Numbered from the stretch's first letter, positions 32,481 through 43,375 are shown. The stretch: 64,000 nucleotides of DNA from Marthasterias glacialis (GCA_911728455.2 OU452238.1:10789565-10853564), one strand, 5' to 3'. Made by a program: numbers and translations. Notes: generated from the letters alone by a model not told the origin.

Positions 32481-32656
32481 TGCTGCTGCTGCAGCAGCAG
32501 CAAAAGGAGAAAAGAAGCAGATAATACCTCTCACCATTTCAGGTCATTTTTTCAGATTCCCATGCATATCTCTATACCAATATTGATCATGGCCTTATTC
32601 TTGGCATTCAGTTGTAGGCACATGATGTGGCCCGGGCACTGGACAAGGGTGTATAC

Positions 32657-32892
32657 AGTCTTGATGCAAGACGTTTGTTTTCCGTTTATCCCATGCGCGC
32701 CACGGTGTTAACACCTGTCGGTAGTGGGCGCGCGTGGACCTTGCTCAGGAGGAGAATCAAAGGGCGCCCTCTACCGATGGGTGTTAGCACCGCGGCGCGA
32801 ATGCCATCAATCATCAGTGATGTACATGACTGTATGCATAGAATATCAATAGCGCATGGCATAAACGGCAAAAACGTCGTGAATCAAGACTA
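32657..32892 (+). mobile_element. Small MITE (AGTCTTGATGCAAGACG family)
   Basis: The left end AGTCTTGATGCAAGACGTTT and its continuation to CCATGCGC pair over about 40 bp with the right end (GCGCATGGCATAAACGGC..ATCAAGACT). The centre holds an inverted GGGCGCGCG..CGCCCTCTACCGATGGG pair. A second copy, split by a 2.1-kb insertion, spans 58,291-60,625. Confidence 0.7.
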
Positions 32893-34030
32893 CGGAGCTC
32901 CACACAACCACGACTGAGCTCCATACAACCACGACGAAGAGTGTCCTCAGTGGTACACCATATAGAACACCACATTTCAAAAGGCAAACGCTAAAGCCAA
33001 ATGAAGCCAAAGGGATAAATTTGTAAGACCTAATAATTAAAAGGTTATTTTCCGCCTTAATAATCAAGATGATTGGTGCACAAGTATTTGTGTTTGATAG
33101 GATCAACAAAACCTTTGGATAATTAAACGATGACGAAATATATATATTTAGCCATGAGTCTTCTCACTATAGTCGGGCACCACAATGTAAGTACATAGTA
33201 GGTAGGGAACCCGACATGCCCAATTTGCCTAGTGTTTTCTTAGGTATGGTAGCAACTGGTTGGTTACATCAAAGATACTGGTTACATAATTTTGCATGAT
33301 AACATTTTTGTTCGGTTCACGCTGACCAATCATGTTCGGGCTCTTAACGCGCAAGCCATGCTGAACGGTTACCCTGAATAAGACGGATTCTTCAAGTGTT
33401 CTTGACTGTTTCGAGTTTCCTCAGAAAAAAACACTATTATAACGAAATACTAGATCAATAGTGTAACTAAAATGTTATGAGTAAACTTGTTGTACACAAT
33501 TTCGTTATTATTAAACAAATGACTTTTTCAAGAGCCCTCAGATTTCTGCAAATAGACGGTAATGTTTTTGGTCCTATATTTCTGTATTTTTGCCACAAAA
33601 AATATAATATCATAATTTTGTTATGTTACAATGAAACATTATTCCTCCATAATGTTCTGTTTTTCTATCGTGACATGTTTTGTTTTCCCGAATTCAAGTT
33701 TTGAAAAAGAGTCCCCAAGCTCATTGTATATGCACAACCATGTCGGCCATGCATGCAATGCGAATGAAAGCAAGCATTTGTTCTGACCACTGCGCAAAGG
33801 GGCGTGTTCGAAACTTCCCTATTGTCTACATTGAACAGAGCTGAAAATAGGCCCAGATAGCATTCTATGCTTGGACCATCTCTGTATGACCGGCAATTTA
33901 AAGCTCATGGGAAAAATTGAAAACAAAAGCAGTTTCACAATTCTTGCTTGATATTTGAAATACAAAAAAGTTGCATCAACCTTAAGGGGCTCCCCTTTAG
34001 GGGAATCCCGTGCTGCCGCTCCCAAGGTTG
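32893..34030. other. No gene seen
   Basis: Mostly A/T-rich sequence without recognised exons or repeat boundaries. It lies upstream of the sulfotransferase and may hold its promoter or 5' UTR, but no element could be assigned. Confidence 0.3.
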
Positions 34031-34330
34031 TAAGAGATATAACTAAAAGCTCTATGGTGTGATCCCTGAGTGCATTGCAGTAACCGGTTGAATGTCTTCT
34101 AATGGGAGACCGCCAACATAGGACTGGATACCTCAGGTGATAGAACGTCGGTACGTTAGTTAAGCCGGTTGTCAGATGGTTAAATATCGCTCCTGCCAAT
34201 TTTCTTTGTTCACCCTTAAAATTAAACGAAAAGTTGTAACGATCATTTCCTTTCACCCAAAAGCAGAATATTATTTTGTAAAGTATATTATTTGTAATTG
34301 GCAATCTAAAAGTGGGGAACATCTGACACA
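34030..34330 (-). repeat. Possible solo LTR or LTR fragment
   Basis: On the minus strand a purine-rich AAGAGTGGGGGTAG is followed by TGTCAGATGTTCCCCACTTT, which looks like a polypurine tract and the TG start of an LTR. The other LTR boundary could not be placed and no second copy is in the window. Confidence 0.3.
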
Positions 34331-34656
34331 CTACCCCCACTCTTAAACGTGGGGGCACAATTTCCCCGTCCCCCACACGTTTTATGCAAAAATTATGTTA
34401 AAGCTTTAAAATGCCAAACGGAAACTATGAGACACAAAGCGATGTAAAACTCTTTCTTCTTTGAAGATAATATTTCGCAGGAATTGTTCTACCTGTCCAT
34501 TTAGGGGCTTCTTAAAAAAGAGATTGTCTTCAATATTTAACAACACATTTTGTGAGTGAAATTCACATTTCATTGGCATTACGCAAAGCCCCAAGCAGTT
34601 TTGAAGTTTTTATTAATCATAGTTTTTCCTCTTCAGAGTTTCAGAAGAAGGTTCTG

Positions 34657-34813
34657 ATGTTACCTCGTGTTGACCCAGAAGAGGATGAGAATCTAGAGTA
34701 CTACTATAAAGGAGTGTGTGTGTCAAAAGGCGTGCCAAAAGAAGTACTGATAGACCTAGAAACGTTTGAAGTCCGTGACGATGATATCTACCTCATAACT
34801 TATCCCAAATCTG
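34657..34813 (+). CDS. Cytosolic sulfotransferase, first recognised coding exon
   Basis: Starting at the ATG at 34657 (MLPRVDPEEDEN), this exon encodes the N-terminal segment of a SULT1-type PAPS-dependent sulfotransferase. YYYKGVCVSKGVPKEVL is the usual substrate-side lead-in, and LITYPKSG is the start of the 5'-phosphosulfate-binding loop. It ends with G|GTAAAT at 34813, phase 1. The open frame continues upstream past a possible acceptor (CCTCTTCAG at about 34,636), so the exon may start there and the true start codon may be earlier. The next exon, at 41066, completes the loop as SGTTW. The enzyme would transfer sulfate from PAPS to a hydroxyl or amine acceptor in the cytosol; the substrate cannot be predicted. 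This is the only likely host gene in the window. Confidence 0.85.
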
Positions 34814-35465
34814 GTAAATTATTTTGTTTACATTTTTCTTCTTATTAATCTTGTCACGTTGTGTGATCAATTGCATCGGAGATAAAGAATATTAATATCA
34901 TTGTTTCTTCAATTCCCGCAGTGTTCGGAAAGCACCGAGTGTAACAGTGCTTTGGGACTCAAATGTAATGTTGCTATGTTGCATATAAATAGCATATCGG
35001 ACATCACAGATACCAAAAAAAAATTCTACTTAAAACGCTTGTTTAGTAACGAAGAAAACCGTTCAAAATTGCAACGTTTCGCGGTGTTTTTCTGCCCAAA
35101 CTCGCAGCAGCTGTTTGTGTATGCAAGAGACCCCAAAACGTCATCCAACAGCAATATCACAGTCATGCCAACATGATACAGCATCATGCACACACGTACG
35201 GACACGGGGTGTAACACGCCGGTGTAAAAGTACGGAAGTAAGCTTTTGGTTTCTTTGATACTGCAATATTTACATTTATTTATTTACCAGCCAAGTTGCC
35301 CGATCTAAAAATTGGGCTTGGCCTTATGCTTTGTAGATGGTCATGCCGAATCAACAAACTTATTGCGCAAATGCGCAAACGACACTGATACAGATTGCGC
35401 CATGATGAAAGTTTACACGCAGTATAGAAAACGTTAAAAGCGTCCCCCGTTAGCATGTAGAAACC

Positions 35466-35874
35466 TAGTCTGGTTCCCAGACCAAAAAAATATCCGACTA
35501 TTCTCCGTCGATGTTAGGGTCAGGCATCACCCAAATGTCACGTGACAAAAGGAGGAATTCCTCCTTTTCCGAAAATATCCGAAATGCTCCGAACTCGTTG
35601 TCGTCAACATTCGGAAAGTGTCGTTGATGGTCAGACATTTCTTTTGTTATAAAAATTAAAAGATTTTGCAGAAACATCCCATTATCGTTTTTCTTTTTCT
35701 TTTCTTCCCCCAACAAATATATTGGAATATATTTGTAACATTTTTACAAACTGATTATCCCAGGCTTTTTGAAAGTAAACAAAGCCCGTCATCATCCAAT
35801 AGCTTTGGGTCATGCCTGACCTAACATTTTCAACAAGAGTCGTCAGGGAATCTTTGGTCAGGGAACCAGACTAG
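35466..35874 (+). mobile_element. hAT-like MITE, TAGTCTGGTTCCC family, copy 1
   Basis: Left TAGTCTGGTTCCCAGACC and right GGTCAGGGAACCAGACTA are inverted repeats with one mismatch. An exact 8-bp duplication, TAGAAACC, lies at 35458-35465 and 35875-35882. Related copies are at 45,455-45,885 (inverted, diverged) and 63,015-63,345. It is non-coding. Confidence 0.8.
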
Positions 35875-35904
35875 TAGAAACCATGGCAGCGCAAGTTTAA
35901 AAAG

Positions 35905-36680
35905 TAATAGACTGATTGCGCGCCACCAATGTTTACATGTCATATAGTCGGTATACGTCATCTCAGCTGATGGCAAACTTCGTGCAAATACATGCTGTGA
36001 CTGACAGAGTCACACCAACAATCGGCTTTTGGTAATAAAACACAGTTACTAAGCCCTTTTTGTTAATGTTGTGTCATTGATTTTAATCATATATTACTGT
36101 TTCATAAACTACCGGTATTCTACAACAAAAGAGGTTTATTTTAAGTTATGCACTACCGGCATCGGACAACTATGTAGCCATCCGCCTGTGATTTTGTTTG
36201 TAATGTAAATCACTGTAATATAAAAGAATTTAAAACAAGTAAAGAACGTTTGGAAATGGAGCATTTATACCTAGACTTGCTGAATTTCAATTAGAAAAAG
36301 GAATCACACAGTTTTGAAAACCCTTTCTTTGGATGATTTCAGCTTAAAAACTTTGAAATTCTTGTGTTGAAAATTAAAAGTGTGTGATCGCGGTCGTTTG
36401 GCCCAAACGTGCCGTCTCGTGCAACTAGTACCACATCGTGAACATATACGTTCCTTGTAGAATTTCCAAAACTTCTCGAACTGTCCTTAATGACTTTATT
36501 CGGCTACTCGAAGGCCTCTGGAATATTTTTCACAGATTTCGAGAAAGAAAAGCCTCGATCAAATGAACAAATGCAACAATCATCATGTACCGTACCGCAC
36601 TTTCCAATGGGAATGTCGTGTTTGTTTACATTAATACCCACTACAGGTCACGTGACGTGGGTCGCGCAATCGGTCTATTA
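35905..36680 (+). mobile_element. Repeat family R1 copy 3 (uninterrupted)
   Basis: Termini TAATAGACTGATTGCGCG and the reverse complement TAATAGACCGATTGCGCG bound a 776-bp copy with the same internal order as R1 copy 1 but without the hAT MITE. It therefore shows the empty site. Confidence 0.75.
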
Positions 36681-36984
36681 CTCTTCCAAGCGTTGAACTT
36701 GTCCGGCAGGCTTAAAACGTGCGCGGGCAAGTTCTATACTTACGCGGGTTTCAATTTATAGTCCTCCGCATGCAGCGCCCTTCAGCGAGCTGTTGCTGTT
36801 CGATCGATGACGTCACAGGTCCGCACATTACCCATTACCTCTTGTTTGTCACATTTGCGCTGGGCCTGCACTAGGCCCCATATACTTTTGTCTTTTACTC
36901 TTTTTCCCAGCTCAACATAGGTAAACTGACTGTAAATGCTTCCATTCTTTTCACAAATCAAAATTTTTGTAATAAAACTAACCG

Positions 36985-37448
36985 GTATGGAATTCTATCG
37001 CTGCCATTTCAACGTCGAATGTATGGTGGTCATTGTAGTGTCCCTAGCCGCTTGTGCCGTCAACGGCGCATAGTCGCGCCGTGCCGTCGCATAGTTGCGG
37101 CGTGCCGTCGCATTGAAGCGTCGTGCCGTCGCATAGTTTTGTACACGTTGTATAGTGCCGTCGCATTGTCGCGTCGTGCCGTCGCATTGTCGCGTTGTCG
37201 CATTTTCGCATTGTCGCCCGGAAGCACTTTTAGTGTATTATTCAGTGCTTGACAGAAAAGGACGCACTTCAAATGCTGAATAATACAGTAAAACTGCTTC
37301 CGGGCGACCACGCTACAGTGCGACGGCACTACGCGACTATGCGACGGCACGACGCGACAATGCGCCGTTGTAGGCGCAAGCACTAGGGACACTACAATCA
37401 CCACCATACATGCGACGTTGAAATGGCAGAGATAGATTTCCATAAACC
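36985..37448 (+). mobile_element. Fold-back element with GCCGTCGCAT repeats
   Basis: The left arm (TATGGAATTCTATCGCTGCC through GTAGTGTCCCTAG) and right arm are inverted over at least 60 bp. Inside are tandem GTGCCGTCGCATAGT/ATTGTCGC units on the left and their inverse (GCGACGGCAC) on the right. A second hairpin lies at the centre (GGAAGCACTTTTAGTGTATT against its complement). Nearly the whole 460 bp can fold on itself. Confidence 0.75.
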
Positions 37449-38699
37449 TGTGAAAATATCAGCTCATTTCGTCGTTTCATTTGCGAGGAAACGGTAAAAA
37501 TGCATTCGGCAGTTTTGTACACATTCCTATATAGGCAAAGTTTTCGTTGCAGTAGTGTTCCTTCGTTTTGAACGTTCGTAGGACCGTAGCACGGTAAAGA
37601 CTTTGTCATTGCCCAATCACAAGCTATGCAGTGAAGACTCCACCCAACTCTGACGTTGTTTTTGTTGAACATCATAAATATTCATATCAAAGAGCCAGGA
37701 GAGTGGCACGCACTGAGAAATGTTCGTATTGTGCTGCCCTGTAAAGCATACAGGGCGAAGACAATTAAGGTTGTGATCAAGCAACAAGCATTTCACACCG
37801 ACAAGCAACCCACGAGTGGTGCTGCTCTCGCGAGACTGCTGGCTCCCGACTCGCGGAAGCAGCAGTATCGCGAGAACGGCAGTCTACACAAATCCAAGAA
37901 GTGCGACATGAGACGAAAATGCGTGAATGTCCCTCTAAAGGAACGGGTAAAACAGATATTGAAAAGGTAAAAACCTTTTCGTGCCCTTTAACCTATTGCT
38001 TTCCCTCGAAATACTATATCTTTCCCCCGAAATATGATCTCGGGGGAATGAAATATTATTTCGAGGGAACAAAATGACTGATTTGGAGGGAACGAACGAA
38101 ATGTTATTTCGAGGGGACGAAACAAAAACGTTGACCACAAAACGCACAGTCTGCACAAGGTTAGGAACGAACTAACTGTCATTCCTACAGAGAGAAAAAC
38201 ATACCGCATCGCAGACGCAGAACACACTCATGGAAAGGGAACTTCACAGTTTCTACCGTGCCACTCCACACACCACAACAGGCATTCCATCGGCTTTACG
38301 ATGTTTGGACGAGTTATGAGAACACTAATGGTGTCTCATGTGCCACTTCTTACAACAGTCGCATCGCATTTTTACTTTTCCCGCCGTATTTTTTTTTTCT
38401 TTCCATCGCATATTTATTTTTTCCGTCCCATTATTTTCCTTTTCCTTTCACATTTTTAATTTTAATTCTTTATTTTATCTATTCATTTGTGTGTGTTTTT
38501 TTCTGACTGGCAGGCAGGTGCGGATCTGGGGGGATGGGGTGGAGTTTCGACCTCTCACCTGCACTGACACCAAAATATAAAGAAAATGAAATCCTCATGG
38601 GTTATTATCGGACATATTATAAAGTGTGTGATCCCTTTGTCTATTAAAATTCAACAAGGCCAGGTATATATGCTCAATATTTCCGACGTTCGTTAATTT
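37449..38699. other. Intronic spacer, no gene seen
   Basis: Within the sulfotransferase intron. Repeated TTCGAGGGAACGAAAT-like strings occur at about 37,990-38,115 and a T-rich tract at 38,370-38,490. No coding exon was recognised. Confidence 0.3.
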
Positions 38700-39460
38700 T
38701 ATATAATAACAGTGATTTACATTACAAACAAAAAGACCAGCTGGCTACATCGTCGTCCAACGCCGGTAGTGCGAAGTTCAAAATAAACCTCTATTGGAGT
38801 AAAATACTGGTAGTTTACTAAGCAGTTACAGTTACTGAGCCATTTTATTAAAGTTGTATGTTATGACATTGATTTTAATCACATGTTTCATAAAGTACCA
38901 GTGAGTATTCTACTACAAAAGAGGTTTTTTTTAAAGTTATGCACTACCGGCGTCGGACGACCGTTATTATAATATCTTTCTGGTAATGAAACCAAGGGAC
39001 CCTCAAAAGTGAGGAGCACTGTGACCCGTAGGCCTGAAGATACCTGTGCAGAGAAGGTGATGAAGAAATGTCAGTTTAAGATGTGTGACGAAAATCCCAA
39101 ATAGGGAAAACCCACGCAATCAGGTAGGGACTGAAAACCCAATCCACATGCAAGGCTCCAATCCGGGATTCGAACCGGGGTCCACAGAGGTGAAAGGCAG
39201 GGAAAGAAACCACGGAGCCAAACTAAAATGTCCAATGATTACGCAGCCACCGCCTGTTATTTTGTTTGTAATGTAGGCCTAATTCACTGTACAAAAGGGG
39301 TAAAGAACGTTGGGAAAGTGAGCATTTATACTTTTACTTATTTATAGCCTTGCGAAATTTCAAATAGGCAAAGGAATCACACAGTTTCGGAAAGCAATTT
39401 CTTTGGATGATTCAGCTTCAAAACTGTGAAATTCTTATGTTGAAAAGTACTTTCTGGTTA
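38700..39460 (+). mobile_element. Repeat family R1 copy 4, rearranged and split by a SINE
   Basis: The left portion contains the reverse-oriented R1 segment at about 38,705-38,800, then the forward R1 core up to GCACTACCGGCGTCGGACGA at about 38,960. R1 resumes at about 39,240 (GCAGCCACCGCCTGTT) and continues to about 39,445. Confidence 0.6.
38962..39238 (-). repeat. tRNA-derived SINE
   Basis: On the minus strand it begins with a tRNA-like head: A-box-like TGGCTCCGTGG and B-box GGTTCGAATCC about 35 bp later. A body follows (GGATTGGGTTTTCAGTCCCT, CCTGATTGCGTGGG, TTTTCGTCACACATC), ending in an A/T-rich tail near 38,965. It interrupts an R1 element. Confidence 0.65.
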
Positions 39461-40440
39461 ACCCCGTCAGGACCGGTCTTTTTTGGATATACGGGGACGG
39501 GGGGCACTATGTGCCCCCCCCCCCTCCCTCCGTATTTTCCAATGTGTCCGACCGATTTTGATGAAACTTGCCACAAATGTTCATTTCACCGAGTTCTGCA
39601 TGATAACGTCGAAAAATTTTTCCACAATCGTCACTAGAGGGCGTTGTTGACTTTTTGGGCCATTTTTTGTCAAAAATCGTGTTTTCCCCATAACTTCTGT
39701 ATTTTGCGTCCGAATGTTTTGAAACTTGGCAAACTGGTACATTTTTACAAGATCAATATAATTTGAACCTAATTTGGTTACTGGAATCACCTTTGGGTGC
39801 GTTATAATCCATTAATTTATCCCATTTGGAGGAAAAAGTTTATTTTTGCGTTTTTTCACTTAAAAATCAAAATGGCCGCCGCTAATGGTCCATGGAGAAA
39901 CAATAAGGCTTGGTTGACAAATCCAAATTTTTTGGGGGTCTGAAAAGTAAGAAATTAGCATGTTGAAAATATTCTTTTGTTACAAAAATTGATATAATTT
40001 GACCCCCTAAGTACAGGCTGAAAACACAAAATCAATGATGGCCGCCAAAAATGGCGGCCATTTTGAATTCCAAAAAACCATTTCAGACTATCACGTGACT
40101 TATTACAATTACTTCTTCTGGAGCCATTTTCAGGCTGATCACATGACATTGTGAGGAAAAAAGATACAGCAAGACGCAATTTATTTGTACCACACATTAA
40201 GTAATGATCCTCAGCAAAGCGTTCCGATTGGTCAGTTTTTAATGCGCTGTAAAGAGCACTGAAGGTGCAAGATGGCGAATTGGAGCTCTGTCTATTATTG
40301 GAACGTGAAATACTATGGGTGCCATTTCATCAAGTGAATGCTTTGTTTCCCATTCTCGGATAGCAGTGGTAATGATCTATTATTGTATCAAAAGAATCAC
40401 GTGCTGAAATGGCGGCCAGTGGGATTTCACATTTTCAGCC
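39461..40440. other. Unclassified interspersed repeat sequence, no gene seen
   Basis: Includes a G/C homopolymer patch (39,496-39,535), a stretch of GAAACTTG/TTTTGGCC-type sequence, and ATGGCCGCC/GGCGGCCAT palindromes at about 39,870-40,070. The string GGCGGCCATTTTGAATTC also occurs at about 62,583. No coding potential was recognised. Confidence 0.35.
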
Positions 40441-41065
40441 AAGGTTCCTGATCTTGCGCCTTCGGCACTGTATAATCATTGCTTGCATTTACTTTGGAGT
40501 TGTTTACCTTTCCATTGTCTATGTTCCTCCTATAAAGCTGTTATAGTACTTGTAATTGACTTCAAACAGTATAGCCTAGCAGTGCAAGGGGCATCACCTT
40601 TTGGTGGTTGTGCTGTCCCATTATATTATTTTGGTAGTTTAATTGCCTGTTTTGAACGGGATTTTACTGCTATGAACTTGGTCTTTAAAGCTGTTTTTAT
40701 CTTAATCTGCAACTTTCTTGCGTACTGTGTTTTGGTATTGGTTTAGCTTTTACTGTGAATTTTAGTACTGATTTTCTTTTATTACCGGTACTGTATTTTA
40801 ATAACTGACTTTGCTTTCTGTCATTTCTTTTTAATCAATAAATATTGTTGTGTTTGTTTGTCTATTTGTTTGTAAGTTTGTTGCTGTTGCTGTTGATGTT
40901 GCCGTTGCTGTTAATAAGTACGATAAGAGTGTCACTTTAAAACAAGTTAGTGCCATTCAATGACCTTGAACAATGGAATTTAATTGACGGTTTATACTGT
41001 TCTTTTAGTTATTAATAAGGAGGCCAAACCACTCAACATTCATATCATAACTATTGTCTTTACAG
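40441..41065 (+). other. 3' end of the sulfotransferase intron
   Basis: T-rich intron sequence with a short GTTGCTGTTGCTGTTG repeat at about 40,879-40,910. It ends in a polypyrimidine/TTTACAG acceptor at 41065. Confidence 0.4.
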
Positions 41066-41193
41066 GTACGACCTGGATGCAACAAATGATCAGTTTGATT
41101 ATCAACGGATGCGATGCAGAAGAACACAAAAATCTCCACGTGTTTTTTCGATTTCCATTTCTGGAGAACATTTGGGTCAGTCATCACTCACAG
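41066..41193 (+). CDS. Cytosolic sulfotransferase, second recognised exon
   Basis: The acceptor TTTACAG precedes 41066 and the donor CAG|GTAAAAC follows 41193. The 128-nt exon restores the PAPS loop (TTWMQQMISLIINGCDAEE) and ends LHVFFRFPFLENIW..SHHSQ. This is the conserved segment and size of the equivalent exon in animal SULT genes. The phase agrees with the exon ending at 34813. The 6.25-kb intron between them is packed with MITEs and a SINE. The 3'-phosphate-binding and dimerisation exons (RNPKD and KxxxTVxxxE regions) were not found downstream in the window. Either they lie beyond 64,000 or the gene is a truncated pseudogene. Confidence 0.85.
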
Positions 41194-41565
41194 GTAAAAC
41201 AAGTTTAACATTTAATAGTCTTATCCTCTTTACAAATTTGCATGTTACTCAACATAGCTTACATTTTCTGCTGATTAAAAAACATTTATTGCATACAAAA
41301 ACACAATAATAAGTGTGACTTGGTGAATGGGACGAGACGGAATTGGGTAAGGACGTTATACACATAAACTGTTTGTTATTATGACCTGGCTACCGAAGCA
41401 AATTAGTTTACAGCAGAGTGTAGCGGTGGTGCCTACGCGACTCAGTTTATAGTCTTGGTCCAAGACCTTTCTGTTTTGTTGGTAGCCTACAACCGCGATC
41501 ACCCTAGAACTATCACCAATAGAGGGCGCTGTTACAAGCCAAACCGCTATCCACCCACGAACCGC

Positions 41566-41898
41566 TATAGAGAGGTTGCATGATCCCGAGAAAAGTTTGT
41601 TTCGCAGCCATGTTGGGTACAGCCATGTACAAACTCAATGGATGGCGCATCGCGTGCTGAATGAGTTCCAGCGTCTGTTTGTACACACGGCATTAGAAAA
41701 AGGTCTCGGGTGACGTCACGTGAAACCTCTCTATAGAGAGGTTTCTCGTGACGTCACCCGATACCTTTTTCTAATGCTGCGTGCACAAACAGGCGCTGGA
41801 AATCATTCAGCAGACGGCGCGCCAGCTGTTGAGTTTGTACATGGCTGTACCCAACAAGGCTGCGAAATGAAATTTTCCCGGGGTCACGCAACCTCTCT
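41566..41898 (+). repeat. 333-bp inverted-repeat palindrome
   Basis: The centre is ACCTCTCTATAGAGAGGT at about 41,726-41,743. Arms of about 165 bp match outward through CACGTGACGTCACC, a shared TTGTGCACGCAGCATTAGA-like stretch and TACAGCCATGTACAAACTCA. Both outer ends read TAGAGAGGTTGC and its complement. Each arm also carries short inverted AGAGAGGTT ends, so this looks like two head-to-head copies of one small element. Confidence 0.8.
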
Positions 41899-42447
41899 AT
41901 CCTTTGAGCCAGGGGAGTGTTTTGGCGACCTCGACATGAAACAAGTTTCTGACGTCAAGTTCACAGACCAGAACAATTTTTGAGAGCTACGCAAAAATGG
42001 GTCAGTAACCAGGAACAGTTTGTGACGAGGGTACATTTCTTAGAAATCAATGCTCTCAAAATGTTCAGCCTTCTTTTTTTTCAATTAATGGAACTTAGTT
42101 TTTGTAATTTTATCAACATTGTTGGATTGGTATGCTTTAATATTTTTCATTTTTAAAAGAATTCTGTCAACACTTTTTGTATGTTTGTGGAATCAGCCAT
42201 CTTGAAACCGAGCCTAACCGAGCTAACAACTCGGTTACGGTTTAGTCGGAACAGCTGCGTCACTGCGGTTAAACAGAACACGCAAAAATGTTAAACCAAT
42301 GACTGAAGCTCAAACTTGTTTCTGGTCGAGGTCGCCAGAAATCGAGATCAAAATGGTACGCCCTCTATTGTTAGTATTAAGCCATTTCGGGTTTTCTGTA
42401 TTAGCCATAGCTCAAGGATAGTCTGGGAAGCTAGACTACTTCGTGTG

Positions 42448-43210
42448 TAGACTGGTTCCCGGTCCCCACATCGTTCTCTTCGAACTGTATATAGGGACCG
42501 GTAGTTACTAGGATATGGCGCTTTTGATAGGCCCTCGATTGCGCGGGCGCAGTAATAATTTTCTAGTTTAAGAGATGACGTTTGTGACGCGTGCATGTTG
42601 TTGTTTTACACTAGCACACTTATGTATCGTAACCTTTCACGTGGACATAATTTATAAGGTTCGTTCGATTAGCTTACACGTGTAAGTAAAACTTACACGA
42701 GAGCGTTCGATTAGCCATCACGTGATACTCGTGTCTGCCCCCGGTGTATGCCACCACAGCCCCAGCTCGCGAGCGAGTCTCTGGTGGCTGCCCGGTGTAA
42801 TGACGTAGTACGGCTGCAGGCTCACGGCGGGGAACAACCTTTAACCTTAATTTTTCCAGAATGTCAAGTGAATACACCACAGCGTTCGATTAGCCTTGTG
42901 TCGTGGTATACATGGGGAAGCTAATCGAACGCACCCATAGTGAACCAATCTTCAACATAAAAATTCAAGTTAACTTTAACATTAGACAACATCTTACAAT
43001 GTTAGTCTACACGATGGGAGATTCTGAGACTCTGTGCCCATCATGTTTTGTGTAAAGACCGCATTGCATTATTGGATTATGTGAACCTATATGCTAATTA
43101 TAATTAGCATAGACCTGGCAGAATTTTGCCTGGTGTATGCTTCATTACCCGCTACCGGTTCCTATATTCAGTCAGAATGTAAATGATGTTGCGACCGGGA
43201 ACCAGTCTAC
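42448..43210 (+). mobile_element. hAT-like element (TAGACTGGTTCCCGG ends) with a nested MITE
   Basis: Left TAGACTGGTTCCCGGTC and right GACCGGGAACCAGTCTA are perfect inverted repeats. TTCGTGTG (42440-42447) and TCCGTGTG (43211-43218) form an 8-bp duplication with one difference. The end sequence and the one-base asymmetry at the right end match the element at 35466-35874, so the two share a transposase type. Confidence 0.7.
42658..42935 (+). mobile_element. 278-bp MITE (GGTNCGTTCGATTAGCTT ends) nested in the hAT-like element
   Basis: GGTTCGTTCGATTAGCTT at the left pairs with GGTGCGTTCGATTAGCTT (reverse complement of the right end). Two more internal copies of CGTTCGATTAGCC occur near each end (about 42,703 and 42,883). 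No coding sequence; target duplication unclear. Confidence 0.7.
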
Positions 43211-43235
43211 TCCGTGTGGAGTTGGTTGGTAAAGG

Positions 43236-43375
43236 GCCCCTGCTGGAAGATTCGGCGACCCCTAGGCCGGAGAAACATTTCCTAAACGACTTGCGTTGTT
43301 GTCACTTGTAAGAACATAAGTGTTGAATAAAGCTCTTGTTGTAGTGTCGTAAAACAGAATTTAGGGGCGACGATG
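43236..43375 (+). repeat. Gypsy-like LTR fragment A
   Basis: GGAAGATTCGGCGACCCCTA, TTTCCTAAACG, AATAAAGCTCTTGTTGTAGT and related strings match the LTR end at 56,990-57,215 (opposite strand) and the fragment at 60,688-60,885. AATAAA is a plausible polyadenylation signal. Confidence 0.6.

Noticed and set aside
33819..34376. 185-aa minus-strand frame
   Set aside because: It crosses an apparent LTR start, and no domain was recognised; probably a chance frame through repeat sequence.
37060..37443. Arg/His-rich 127-aa frame
   Set aside because: Translation of the GCGACGGCAC tandem repeats of the fold-back element.
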